Part shown: in pieces, positions 18,163 through 26,660 of the stretch
Numbering within the stretch: position 1 is the first letter of the stretch
How the letters are laid out: each line of letters opens with the position of its first letter
Assembly: GCA_040755755.1 (NCBI GenBank)
Contig: JBFLZW010000072.1
Span: forward strand, 62,001-126,000
Source: a bacterium
GTDB taxonomy: Bacteria; SZUA-182; DTGQ01
Length of the DNA stretch: 64,000 nucleotides
Direction of reading: 5' to 3'
Translations under genes and position numbers: made by a program
The notes under the pieces: model-generated
Databases searched by the model: none
What the model was told of the DNA's origin: nothing
What the model saw: only the letters and a program-made list of their open reading frames with translations

Positions 18163-18956
18163 GGGGCTACCTCACTGAGAAAGAATTTGGCCCTGGCAAG
18201 TTTCGCCTTACGGTCCTCCAAACCAATATAACCACCGTTGACTGCTTTTGTCACTGCCATAATATCATCTCTATCCGCCAGTGAATTCAGATTATTTTTC
18301 ACCCAGAACCAGCAGGAAACGTCCACGGCGGTATAGGGATCTGCGGCAAGCAGCTTGGCGTTGTCATCCGTTGTGTAATCAATACCCCTTGCGTCGCCAT
18401 ACTTTTTATAATTGAAACGACCCGTGAGCTGGATCAGTCCGCGGCCTTTAAACCGCTTTCCATCTCCCGGCTGAGTGTTCCCGAGGTCAAGCCGGCCTTC
18501 GTAAGCTTCACCGCTTGCGACTTCCTCACTATATCTGAGGTCCCCGCTTTCATGTGCGATCTGTGCAAGAAAGTGCGCCCTGCGCAATGGTGTGGTAATT
18601 TGGCTTTCAATCATTTTCAGGTTCAGCGCATTGTAATATCTGGCGATATTAACAGAGGTTGCACGAATCACGATCCCTCTGAGCTTCGCTTCGGAAAAAT
18701 GAGACGGCATGCCTTTCCGCAGATGCCGCAGCGTCGTACCGTCTGGCTCTATGCGTCCATCTGGCTTGGCCATGCGTACAACGCGGCGCTGAAACTCTTC
18801 AATCGCATTAATCGTGTGGCTGCCGATCAGCCCATCCTCGACAAGGGGACGTAAGGGGATAAGTTTATCGATATTCAGATTAAGAATAATCTGAACTGTC
18901 TTGACGTCGTCTTTATTGTTGACGCCATTTCGTCCGACTGATTTGGATATGCACAT
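18159..18956 (-). CDS. GH19 lysozyme/chitinase-like enzyme with peptidoglycan-binding domain, candidate toxin
   Basis: A 265-aa protein without a signal peptide. The ATG at 18956 is 5 bases after AGGAG; a GTG two codons upstream would overlap that site. Residues about 15-80 resemble a PG_binding_1 domain ('VEDGLIGSHTINAIEEFQ'). The GH19 domain follows: 'AHFLAQIAHESG' with the likely catalytic Glu136, a second Glu pair at 144-145, and 'RFKGRGLIQLTGRFNYKKYG'. GH19 enzymes cut chitin or peptidoglycan; cell-wall binding plus a linked XAC2610-like inhibitor favours peptidoglycan. Lack of a Sec signal with a periplasmic partner suggests delivery by a contact-dependent secretion system, or phage-like lysis. 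A promoter lies just upstream. Confidence 0.85.
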   Translation of the reverse strand: MCISKSVGRNGVNNKDDVKTVQIILNLNIDKLIPLRPLVEDGLIGSHTINAIEEFQRRVVRMAKPDGRIEPDGTTLRHLRKGMPSHFSEAKLRGIVIRATSVNIARYYNALNLKMIESQITTPLRRAHFLAQIAHESGDLRYSEEVASGEAYEGRLDLGNTQPGDGKRFKGRGLIQLTGRFNYKKYGDARGIDYTTDDNAKLLAADPYTAVDVSCWFWVKNNLNSLADRDDIMAVTKAVNGGYIGLEDRKAKLARAKFFLSEVAP

Positions 18957-19036
18957 GATCACTCCTTTCGAACCTCATGTAGTTCATGACCTGAGCGGAT
19001 ACCCTGCATAAATCAAGGTATTCCCTTCTCCTGGAA

Positions 19037-19065
19037 ATTATACCTGATTAGTGCTTTCACTACAA
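19037..19065 (-). promoter_or_regulatory. Minus-strand promoter for the GH19-immunity pair
   Basis: On the minus strand TTGTAG (19065-19060), a 17-base spacer and a perfect TATAAT (19042-19037), about 80 bases before the ATG at 18956. The -35 is weak, so this may need an activator. Confidence 0.5.
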
Positions 19066-19134
19066 GGATATATCTTGCTTATTTGTCATCTTCATTACTC
19101 GACCAGCCATGCAGCCCGTGAACCAACGGCGTGT

Positions 19135-21669
19135 TTATCGCCTGCCTGCCCTGAAACTAACGCTTATGGTGATGGTTGAGAAAGGAGGCAGGTTTGATTG
19201 CAAAACCCACACCTGCGATTTTTCCCCTGCCGTGTCGAACGAAACCTCGACTGCCAGAAGGTGCCTGTCTGCTTGTGTGCACTTGCCGTCAAATCCGGCA
19301 GGGCTGGCCATGATTTCATAGGATTCCAACCCATCGGGAAAGAAGAAGATCAGGATACCGCTCTGGTGATGAGCAAGGGGGTTCAGAAGCACCGTGAGCC
19401 TTTCATCCGCTCTCAATCCATGCATGGTACGATCATACCTCAGCCCGGCTAGTTCGATGGCCCCTTGAGTAAAATGGATATGACTTGCAAGGAGAAAGGG
19501 AGTTTTTCGGTCCTTTCGGATGCCAAGGAGCCTGCAACCATGAGGAGGGATGGTCGGAAGACTCAATCCCTGCTCGAACCGGCCACGGTAGGTTTCCTGC
19601 CAGAAGTCGCAGGCATGGTAGAGATGACCGGGGCCGGTTGCCAGTCCCAGATGGCCAAGGTCAAGCTCCAGTGTCTCCTCCGTTTCTTTCCAGTTGAACA
19701 GGCCGACCACGTGCCAGCAATCGAAGCCGGTTTTCACCGCAAGGTCAAGCAGCCGGGGCGGTCTCAGCGGTCCGCTGTGCGGTCCGAAGAGATCGCGGGG
19801 CAGTGCAGCCTGTCCGTACGGAGGGATAAGCCGGGAGAGGATATTCCGCCTGCCCTCATCGGTGATAATATCAGCCATCCTGTCTCCCAGTGACAGCAGC
19901 CCGCCTGACAGAGCAGCGGCAGTGCATAAGGACAGCACCTCATCAGAAGTCAGATGCGGATCATTGACGCGCATGATCAGAGAATCAGGGTCATTGATCC
20001 ACAATCCCCGGAAGATAAAGGAGCGGATCATACTGTTTCGGATTGCATTCCCGGCTGCCGGTGCGCTTCGCTCCGGGTTTTCCCAGCCGGTACTCACGTC
20101 CGGGCCGATGCGCATGGCCTCGACCAGACCGGCTGATGGTGCAAGCGGCGCACCGCAGGCGATAATGAAAGTATCATCACCCGCTGCCCGGCGGATGATT
20201 GAAAGGCCCTGGCGAAAAGCCCCGGCCCTGGTTGCCGTGGGATCGGAAAACCGGCCAGGCAGGGCAGCGCTGGAGAGAAAGTCCAGCTTGAGCAGGCGAA
20301 AGCCAAAGTCGCGCGTCACGGTTTCGATCAGGCTGCAGAGCCAGTCCCGCACTTGCGGGTGCGTGGGATCGAGGCCATAGAGCTGGTCATCCCAATTGCG
20401 GCCAGCCGAAACTGGGCAGCCATTCCGGTCGCGGATCAGCCAGTGCGGGTGCTGGCGAAAAAGGTCCGATTTTTCCTGCACCAGAAAAGGGGCCAGCCAC
20501 AGGCCGGGCCACAGGCCCGCCTCGCGAATCTTTCCGGCCAGATATTTCAATCCGCCGGGGAATTTTTCCTCATCCGCCTCCCAATCGCCAATCGCCCGCT
20601 GGTAGCCATCGTCAATCTGGAAGTAGTCGAGGGGAAAACTTTTGCGGTGTCCGGCCAGATAAGCCAGATTTTCAAGGATAATCCGCTCGCTGATGTCCCG
20701 AAAGCAGCAGGACCACGAGCACCAGCCCACCGGCACCCGCCTGCCGGGTGAAAGCTTCCGGCAGACCCGGCTGCCACGACCGATCCGGCTGATGCCCGTC
20801 TCCCGCCGGGCCATTTTTGCCCAGGCATCCAGCCCGTCCAGAGGATTGCCGTGGCAGCCGACCATCAGCTTCTCGGACCGGAGAGTTTTTCCCGGCTCGA
20901 GCAGGATGCCGTCAGCCATTGACCGGGTCAGGAAAAAGCGCGGATTGCTCCGCTCGCCAAAGGCGCACTCGATATGGGCCAGTTGATCTTTGCCGGTTAC
21001 AAACCCGACAGTCAGTGCCTGCCCGCTTTCTGCATCGACCACCGCACTGAGCCACTCGCTGATGAAGTGGCCAGGCAGCCGGGGCAGATACTCCATCGGC
21101 CAGGCATGATTGTAGCCGAGCAGCAATTGATTGCTGTTGACTGGCCGGATGGCTTCATCATGCATGCCAAGCACATAGGCCGGGCTCCAGGACTGAAAGC
21201 CATTGCACAGGCAGCGCCAGTTTCGGACCGGAATTTCGGGCAGCAGCTCTCCTCCCCGGTCACTGGAAAGGGCCAGGGGCGAAAACCAATCCACTGGCAT
21301 TGGCCTGTCGGTGTGGTTGATCAGAGAAAGCTGCAGAGTGATGAGCGGATGATCGAGGTAGCGGGTGATCTGCCAGTGAAGAACCAGACCTGCATCGTCA
21401 AGGGCCAGGGTAGTCCGCATGCCCCGGCCGCCGAGGTCGTAGACCTCTGCCTGGCTTTCCAGGCAGATCCTGGAGCCGCCAGCGGTCGTGAGAATCTGTC
21501 CCTGCCCTCCCCGGCTGAAGGCTGCCGCGCCAAAGATGCCTTTCATCAGGAGCATGGTTTGGCCCTGCCCCTGGCCGCAGGCAGTAAGGTTAACCATACC
21601 GGCCTGAAGGTCCATGCCGAGAGACAGAGAAGTACCCTTGAGACTAATGGGGCTTTGTCCTCTCCTCAT
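19135..21669 (-). CDS. Alpha-galactosidase, glycoside hydrolase family 36
   Basis: GH36 enzyme of 844 aa that would release alpha-linked galactose from oligosaccharides. The ATG at 21669 has GGAGG 4 bases upstream; the longer reading to 21696 has no site. The N-terminal beta-supersandwich (about 1-300) is followed by the TIM barrel: WCSW (about 316-319), 'DYFQIDDGY' (about 348-356), 'GLWLAPF', nucleophile Asp in 'LLKLDFL' (about 463) and acid/base Asp in 'RIGPDVS' (about 524). A C-terminal beta domain follows. No signal peptide, so it is probably cytoplasmic. It is divergent from the propeller genes; no sugar transporter lies nearby. Confidence 0.9.
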   Translation of the reverse strand: MRRGQSPISLKGTSLSLGMDLQAGMVNLTACGQGQGQTMLLMKGIFGAAAFSRGGQGQILTTAGGSRICLESQAEVYDLGGRGMRTTLALDDAGLVLHWQITRYLDHPLITLQLSLINHTDRPMPVDWFSPLALSSDRGGELLPEIPVRNWRCLCNGFQSWSPAYVLGMHDEAIRPVNSNQLLLGYNHAWPMEYLPRLPGHFISEWLSAVVDAESGQALTVGFVTGKDQLAHIECAFGERSNPRFFLTRSMADGILLEPGKTLRSEKLMVGCHGNPLDGLDAWAKMARRETGISRIGRGSRVCRKLSPGRRVPVGWCSWSCCFRDISERIILENLAYLAGHRKSFPLDYFQIDDGYQRAIGDWEADEEKFPGGLKYLAGKIREAGLWPGLWLAPFLVQEKSDLFRQHPHWLIRDRNGCPVSAGRNWDDQLYGLDPTHPQVRDWLCSLIETVTRDFGFRLLKLDFLSSAALPGRFSDPTATRAGAFRQGLSIIRRAAGDDTFIIACGAPLAPSAGLVEAMRIGPDVSTGWENPERSAPAAGNAIRNSMIRSFIFRGLWINDPDSLIMRVNDPHLTSDEVLSLCTAAALSGGLLSLGDRMADIITDEGRRNILSRLIPPYGQAALPRDLFGPHSGPLRPPRLLDLAVKTGFDCWHVVGLFNWKETEETLELDLGHLGLATGPGHLYHACDFWQETYRGRFEQGLSLPTIPPHGCRLLGIRKDRKTPFLLASHIHFTQGAIELAGLRYDRTMHGLRADERLTVLLNPLAHHQSGILIFFFPDGLESYEIMASPAGFDGKCTQADRHLLAVEVSFDTAGEKSQVWVLQSNLPPFSTITISVSFRAGRR

Positions 21670-21772
21670 ATTCCTCCAAGACATGCCTGAGAACATCTCT
21701 ATTCAGTGCAGGTTCTTAAGCTCTTTTTCGGATATGCCGGTAGAATTCTTGATAAAATATCTCTCTTGGGCA

Positions 21773-21801
21773 TTGACTTTGAAAATGTTTTCTGATAAGG
21801 T
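21773..21801 (+). promoter_or_regulatory. Possible promoter for the propeller gene cluster
   Basis: TTGACT (21773-21778), a 17-base spacer and TAAGGT (21796-21801) lie 57 bases before the chosen start at 21859. The -10 matches only 3 of 6 positions, so this is a weak candidate. Confidence 0.25.
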
Positions 21802-21858
21802 TTGCTCCATCTTATAGGTGACTTATATTTTCAGATAACGAAAACGGTGCCAGAATCC

Positions 21859-22965
21859 ATGACCAGAGAACAGAAGCAAAAGAGCAATGCCACACACCAT
21901 GAAATAAGTCATATCTTCTTCCTTTTTATCCTATTTTTCCACCTGTTCCTCTCATTACCTGCCGTTCAGTCCCAGGATGACCCCAATACTTCAGCTCCCG
22001 GCCAGGAACCGGCAGTCCAGACTCAGGAAGACCCGAACGCTCTTGCTCCTAACCGGGAAGTGGAGCTGGTGGGCAGGATCTATGGCTTTTCCCGGCAAGA
22101 TGCACATTCTGGCAGAGACATTCAGGATACCGCGCAGGCAGGCGGCACTCCGGTCTTCATAGCCCAAAATTCAAAGGGGAACCTGTACGTGACCTACACC
22201 GGCCAGAAGCAGGAGGTTCAGGTCTTTGACCAGGCTGGCAAGTTTCTGTTCAGGTTCGGGGAGCGGGGGGATACGGAACAGAAGTTTTCCTCGTATATTT
22301 GCGGCCTGGCCATTAACAGCCGGGATGAAGTCTATGTATGTGATGTCTTGAAAAGAAAAATCCTGGTCTTTGATGCTCAGGGCAAATTTCTCTTCTCGTT
22401 CTCTTCAGTCCAGGGGCTTGCCAAAGAGGATAAGAACCAGGATACCACCCCTTCGCATATTGCCATTGATGCCAGGGACAGGGTTTACATCAGTGATACG
22501 GCCAATGGCCATGTCTGGGTCCACGATGCACGGGGCAAATACCTTTTCCCGCTCGGTGGACCTGAACAGGACCGGTTCCCTACTGCCGCTCATATCCGCT
22601 TCGATAAGCAGGGACGCATCTATATCCTCGAAGGACTGGCAAACAGGATTCAGGTCTGTGATCCAAAGGGCAATTCCCTCTTCACCATCGGGAAAACCGG
22701 CTCGCGGGCAGGGCAGTTCCTCCGGATTTCCGGGCTGGCCATCGACAGCCAGACCAGAATCTATGTCACCGATATCGTTCTATCAGCAGTTCAGGTATTT
22801 GATTCGAAAGGAGAATTCCTGGGGGTAATCAAGCAGATACCTGACAGGGAGGAGAGTCAAAAGCATTTTCATGGCCTGGCTCATATCCTCATCGGTCAAA
22901 AGGACCTGATTTATCTTATCGAGCTTCCCTTCCATCGGCTGACGGTCATACGGGATAAGCAATAA
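21859..22965 (+). CDS. Exported NHL-repeat (six-bladed) beta-propeller protein A
   Basis: A 368-aa protein (start at 21859; a longer reading to 21802 adds an unlikely N-terminus; neither start has a clear ribosome site). The hydrophobic stretch 'FFLFILFFHLFLSLPAVQ' looks like a signal peptide, followed by a short duplicated linker (PAVQSQDDPN / PAVQTQEDPN). The remainder consists of NHL-type blades: 'VQVFDQAGKFLFRFGERG', 'ILVFDAQGKFLFSF', 'IQVCDPKGNSLFTIGKTG' and others, each preceded by a D..G.IYV..-like strand. Such propellers bind protein or sugar ligands; no enzymatic residues stand out. It heads a group of four exported proteins on the same strand. Confidence 0.75.
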   Translation: MTREQKQKSNATHHEISHIFFLFILFFHLFLSLPAVQSQDDPNTSAPGQEPAVQTQEDPNALAPNREVELVGRIYGFSRQDAHSGRDIQDTAQAGGTPVFIAQNSKGNLYVTYTGQKQEVQVFDQAGKFLFRFGERGDTEQKFSSYICGLAINSRDEVYVCDVLKRKILVFDAQGKFLFSFSSVQGLAKEDKNQDTTPSHIAIDARDRVYISDTANGHVWVHDARGKYLFPLGGPEQDRFPTAAHIRFDKQGRIYILEGLANRIQVCDPKGNSLFTIGKTGSRAGQFLRISGLAIDSQTRIYVTDIVLSAVQVFDSKGEFLGVIKQIPDREESQKHFHGLAHILIGQKDLIYLIELPFHRLTVIRDKQ

Positions 22966-23229
22966 GCAGCTCCTGCTGTTGCGCCGCACACCATCCTCAC
23001 CCGGCCTCACCCGGCTCTGATCCCTGGCAAAGATTTTACTTGTCTGCAATTTGTTGCATATATTGGATATATCAGGGAATAGAACAGCCGGAAAATTCAG
23101 GGAATCCGATCGCCTTTATCCTGAAATCATTGTTGGGCACCCTATGGTATGTTTTTTGCATATTTCTCAATAAGCCAGGGAAAAAAACAATCTAACGGGG
23201 GGACCCCCGGGACCGGGAGTGTAGAGGGA

Positions 23230-24291
23230 ATGCGCAGGACAATGAAAACTATGCTCATGAAAAAGAACATTGAACACATTGGATATATGATCACTATCCT
23301 CACGACCGCTATCCTCAGCCTGATCAGCCTGGCTGTTTTTCCGGCTCTCGATGCTCTGGCTCAACCCCCCCCGGCTACATCCGCTGATACAGTTGCCGTT
23401 GGCCGGAAGGTGCGATGTCTTGGCACCATTTACAGTGTCGATGAGCAGGGGAAGCCGAATCTCAAAGATGGTCTTCCAAAGGGAATCGCTCTTGACGAGG
23501 CCGGAAAGCTCTTTGCTGTCTTTCTGGACAGGACCGAAGTTCAGGTCTTTAATGCCCAGGGAAAATTCCTCTACCGGTTCGGAAAGAAGGGAACAGGGCC
23601 GGGTGCTTTTGTGCTTCCCATGAGTATCGAAGTTGCCGGCAATGGGACGGTTCTGGTATTGGACCCGGAGTTAAAAAAAGTGCTGGCTTTCTCAAACAAG
23701 GGAGAGTTTCAATCCGAATTCAGCTTTGCCGAAAGCAAAGGGCCGCATGACAAAGAGCCGGTGCGCTGTACCAAGATGGGCCTGGACCGGCGGAATGATG
23801 TGCTCTATCTTTCGGACAGTGCCAATGCCAATATCAAACTCTTTAACCTTAAAGGAGATTTTCTCGGTCTTTTCCCTCTGGACAGGGCAAAAGCGGTAGC
23901 TGCCCCTGGCAAAACTTCATTTGATTCACAGGGGCGCATCTATATCATCGATTCCATCAATGGCTGGGTTCAAGTCTACAGCAGCCAGAAAAAATTACTG
24001 CTCTCTTTCGGAGAACTGGGAGCCCGGCTGGGCAACCTGGCCAGGCCCGTTGCCGTCTCGGTGAACAGCCAGGGAAATATTTATGTCCTCGACCGGCTGC
24101 TTTCAGTTATCCAGATTTTCGACCCCAGTGGCCGGGTTATTGACCTGATTAAAGATACGGATGTTCCCGACGGCCTGAATTCGGCGGAACCGTTCGATAT
24201 GGTCATGGACGCCCAGGGAACAATTTATGTATCGCTTCAGGGCCCGCACTGCATCAAGGTATTGAAGGATTCAGGAGAAAGACGCAGATGA
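23230..24291 (+). CDS. Exported NHL-repeat (six-bladed) beta-propeller protein B
   Basis: A 353-aa paralogue of the preceding propeller protein. I chose the ATG at 23230, after AGAGGG; the ATG at 23242 (after AGGA) is equally possible. A signal peptide ('ITILTTAILSLISLAVFPAL' then 'DALA') precedes a short linker and NHL blades such as 'VQVFNAQGKFLYRFGKKG', 'VLAFSNKGEFQSEFSF', 'WVQVYSSQKKLLLSFGELG' and 'IQIFDPSGRVIDLI'. The two paralogues share blade order, pointing to tandem duplication. The stop overlaps the next start as ATGA, so translation of the Ig/PPC protein is probably coupled. Confidence 0.75.
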   Translation: MRRTMKTMLMKKNIEHIGYMITILTTAILSLISLAVFPALDALAQPPPATSADTVAVGRKVRCLGTIYSVDEQGKPNLKDGLPKGIALDEAGKLFAVFLDRTEVQVFNAQGKFLYRFGKKGTGPGAFVLPMSIEVAGNGTVLVLDPELKKVLAFSNKGEFQSEFSFAESKGPHDKEPVRCTKMGLDRRNDVLYLSDSANANIKLFNLKGDFLGLFPLDRAKAVAAPGKTSFDSQGRIYIIDSINGWVQVYSSQKKLLLSFGELGARLGNLARPVAVSVNSQGNIYVLDRLLSVIQIFDPSGRVIDLIKDTDVPDGLNSAEPFDMVMDAQGTIYVSLQGPHCIKVLKDSGERRR

Positions 24292-26612
24292 AAGGAAGGG
24301 TTTGTCATCTTTGGGCTTTGTTCGGCATCTTGGCTGTATCCATCCTCTTCAGCTTTTCGGTTCTGCTGACTGGCCAGCCGGGAATTGCCCGCGGTCAGGC
24401 CGAAACCGGAGCCGAAGATGACTACCTGGAATCAAGCGGAGCGGAGGAAGGAAACGATACCTTCTCCCAGGCCACAGTTCTTGGCCCCGGCTTGTATGAA
24501 GGGCTTCGCTGCCTTGATGTGGACTGGTATAAGATTACCATTCCCGAAGAACAGGCCCTGCGGATAACCCTGATGTTTTCAGACAGCAATAATGGCAACC
24601 TGGACCTTGTTCTGTACCGGGGTGAAAATGATCCCTCCTGGAAACCGGGATATGGCAACTGGGTTGCTTCGTCCTTCTCCCAGACGGATAACGAGGAAAT
24701 TCTCATCCAGGCCCAGGCCGGTACCTATTATTGCCAGGTTTTCTCTTCGACTCCGGACGCCGATAATCAGTATGCACTGAAGATCGAGGGATTTTTGTAT
24801 ACTCCGACCGTTTATTTTTACCAGTGGATCGATGTCCCCCCGGCGGCTGCTCCGCTGTTCTTCCTCAACTCGGATGACAGCTTTGAAGAAGTGGATATCG
24901 GCTTTCCCTTTTTCTTTTTCGGTGAAGAAGTCACCAGCCTTCTTGTTTCCTCCAACGGCTATCTGACCTTCGGTGAGAATTGTGCTACCGAAGCCGAGAA
25001 TAACGCCTTGCAAACCATGGTTCAGCCCCTGATTGTTATCGCTCCCTTCTGGGATGATTTAAATCCTGAAGCAGGCGGAGAGGTTTATGCCTGGCTCGAT
25101 GAAGAAAGCTCTCCCCGGCGGTTTATTATTCAATGGAACGAGATGTGCTCCTACTATGCTGCACAGGGAACTGCCATCACCTTTGAGGTGATACTTTCCG
25201 AGGGGAGCAATGCGATCACTTTTCAATACAAGGATCTGCTTTTCAGGTCCCCCCAGGATGGGTACAGTTACGGCCAGTCAGCTACCGTAGGGCTCAAGTA
25301 CTCCCGCTCCAATCAATTGCTGTCGCGGCTCTACTCCTATAATGGACAAAGAGCCAATGCCTACCTTGCCGATGGCCTGGCTATTTCCTTTGCTCCATCC
25401 AAGATTCAGCCCTCTCCCTTTGTTATCAGTTATGTTCCTGACTCCAGGGATCCTGATTCGCTCTCTTTCCCCAGAGACAGGGCCATTGCCATTAATTTCA
25501 GCAAGCCGATGAATCCTGACCTGACATCCTCCGCTCTGGCCATTCAGCCCCCTGTTCACGGTCAGGTCAGGTGGCTGAACAATAATCAGACGCTCTGGTT
25601 TCATCCTGATGAATACTGGGCCGGAGCACAAGCCTATACCGTATCGGTCAGCCAGACGGCGCAAGACCTCGACGGCCTTGTGCTGGCCACCGCTTTCCAG
25701 TTCACGTTTATCACCGACGAGAATCTGCCTCCCCCGCCTGTTGAAGTCGATACGCTCCCCCCGCAGGTGACACTATACCTGGATAGTAACAGAACCGATG
25801 CTGTGCCGGTATCGGCAAAAGTTTACCTTGCCTTCACCGAACCGATGGTTCCCCAGTCAGTCGAAAAGGCCCTGTCCTTCTCCCGGACCGGCGGCGGAGA
25901 GGTGGCCTATACACTCACTGCCCAGGACCAGGACCATACGCTCTGGACTATCTCTCCCGGCCAGAATCTGGCCTATGACTCGGCTTATACCGTAGAGGTC
26001 CGGCCATCGGCCCTGGATGAAGCCGGAAATGCCCTTGGCACTCCAGTCAGTTTATCATTTAGAACCCAAAAGCCGCCGGGTTCGGGGCCAGGGGATTCTT
26101 TGAGCTGGAATACTGGAACCTGGGGTGCCGGAACCTGGAGTACTGGAACCTGGAATGCCGGGTCCTGGAATTTCACTTCGAATTGGCAGGGAGGATGGTC
26201 AGGCGGATCATCACTGTTTTCCTCTTCCTCCTCCTTTATCATGCCATCGATGCCATCAACCAGCCCCTTCACGACGACCGGAAGCTGGAGCGGCAATTAC
26301 CAGTTCACCGGAACCGGACTGTCAGGCGTCACCTCCCCAGCATGGAATCTGCCAGATAATACAGCCCTCTTTTCGGGCCTGGACCTGACAACTTCCAATT
26401 CCTGGTCAAGCCCTTCCTTCTTCTCCCCCTTCGCAGGGAGCTTCAATGCAGCGGGAGCAGCTTTCTCCGGATCAGGGGGTGCATCCTTCCCCGACAGATC
26501 TTTCACTCTGGGCGGCAGCTTGATGTATCCGGCCGGTAACATCTTTTATGATACCCTGAGCTATGGCCGTACCAGCAGCCTCTTTTTTCCCAACATTTTT
26601 CAGCAATACTGA
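24288..26612 (+). CDS. Secreted PPC/Ig-like protein with a Gly-Thr-Trp repeat tail
   Basis: A 774-aa exported protein coupled to the upstream propeller gene (ATGA). After a signal peptide ('FGILAVSILFSFSVLLTG') comes a pre-peptidase C-terminal-type (PPC) domain ('ATVLGPGLYEGLRCLDVDWY' to about residue 165), a beta domain with 'VDIGFPFFFFGEEV' typical of nidogen/DUF-like sandwich folds, and two bacterial Ig-like (Big_5) domains with 'AINFSKPMNPDLTSSALAIQ' and 'LAFTEPMVPQSVEKALSF'. The last 170 residues are Ser/Gly/Phe-rich and begin with four GTWxx pentapeptides. No anchor motif is obvious. A surface or extracellular structural role is likely; no enzyme domain is seen. Confidence 0.7.
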   Translation: MKGRVCHLWALFGILAVSILFSFSVLLTGQPGIARGQAETGAEDDYLESSGAEEGNDTFSQATVLGPGLYEGLRCLDVDWYKITIPEEQALRITLMFSDSNNGNLDLVLYRGENDPSWKPGYGNWVASSFSQTDNEEILIQAQAGTYYCQVFSSTPDADNQYALKIEGFLYTPTVYFYQWIDVPPAAAPLFFLNSDDSFEEVDIGFPFFFFGEEVTSLLVSSNGYLTFGENCATEAENNALQTMVQPLIVIAPFWDDLNPEAGGEVYAWLDEESSPRRFIIQWNEMCSYYAAQGTAITFEVILSEGSNAITFQYKDLLFRSPQDGYSYGQSATVGLKYSRSNQLLSRLYSYNGQRANAYLADGLAISFAPSKIQPSPFVISYVPDSRDPDSLSFPRDRAIAINFSKPMNPDLTSSALAIQPPVHGQVRWLNNNQTLWFHPDEYWAGAQAYTVSVSQTAQDLDGLVLATAFQFTFITDENLPPPPVEVDTLPPQVTLYLDSNRTDAVPVSAKVYLAFTEPMVPQSVEKALSFSRTGGGEVAYTLTAQDQDHTLWTISPGQNLAYDSAYTVEVRPSALDEAGNALGTPVSLSFRTQKPPGSGPGDSLSWNTGTWGAGTWSTGTWNAGSWNFTSNWQGGWSGGSSLFSSSSSFIMPSMPSTSPFTTTGSWSGNYQFTGTGLSGVTSPAWNLPDNTALFSGLDLTTSNSWSSPSFFSPFAGSFNAAGAAFSGSGGASFPDRSFTLGGSLMYPAGNIFYDTLSYGRTSSLFFPNIFQQY
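26106..26165 (+). repeat. 15-bp tandem repeat encoding GTWxx pentapeptides
   Basis: Four in-frame units of 15 bp, the first TGGAATACTGGAACC, alternating between TAC-TGG and GCC-GGA variants, inside the secreted PPC/Ig gene. They encode W-N-T-G-T, W-G-A-G-T, W-S-T-G-T and W-N-A-G-S. Copy number could vary by slippage. Confidence 0.85.
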
Positions 26613-26660
26613 AGAGAAATCTGAAAATAATTATTGCAAAATATAACAATGGCAGGTGAT

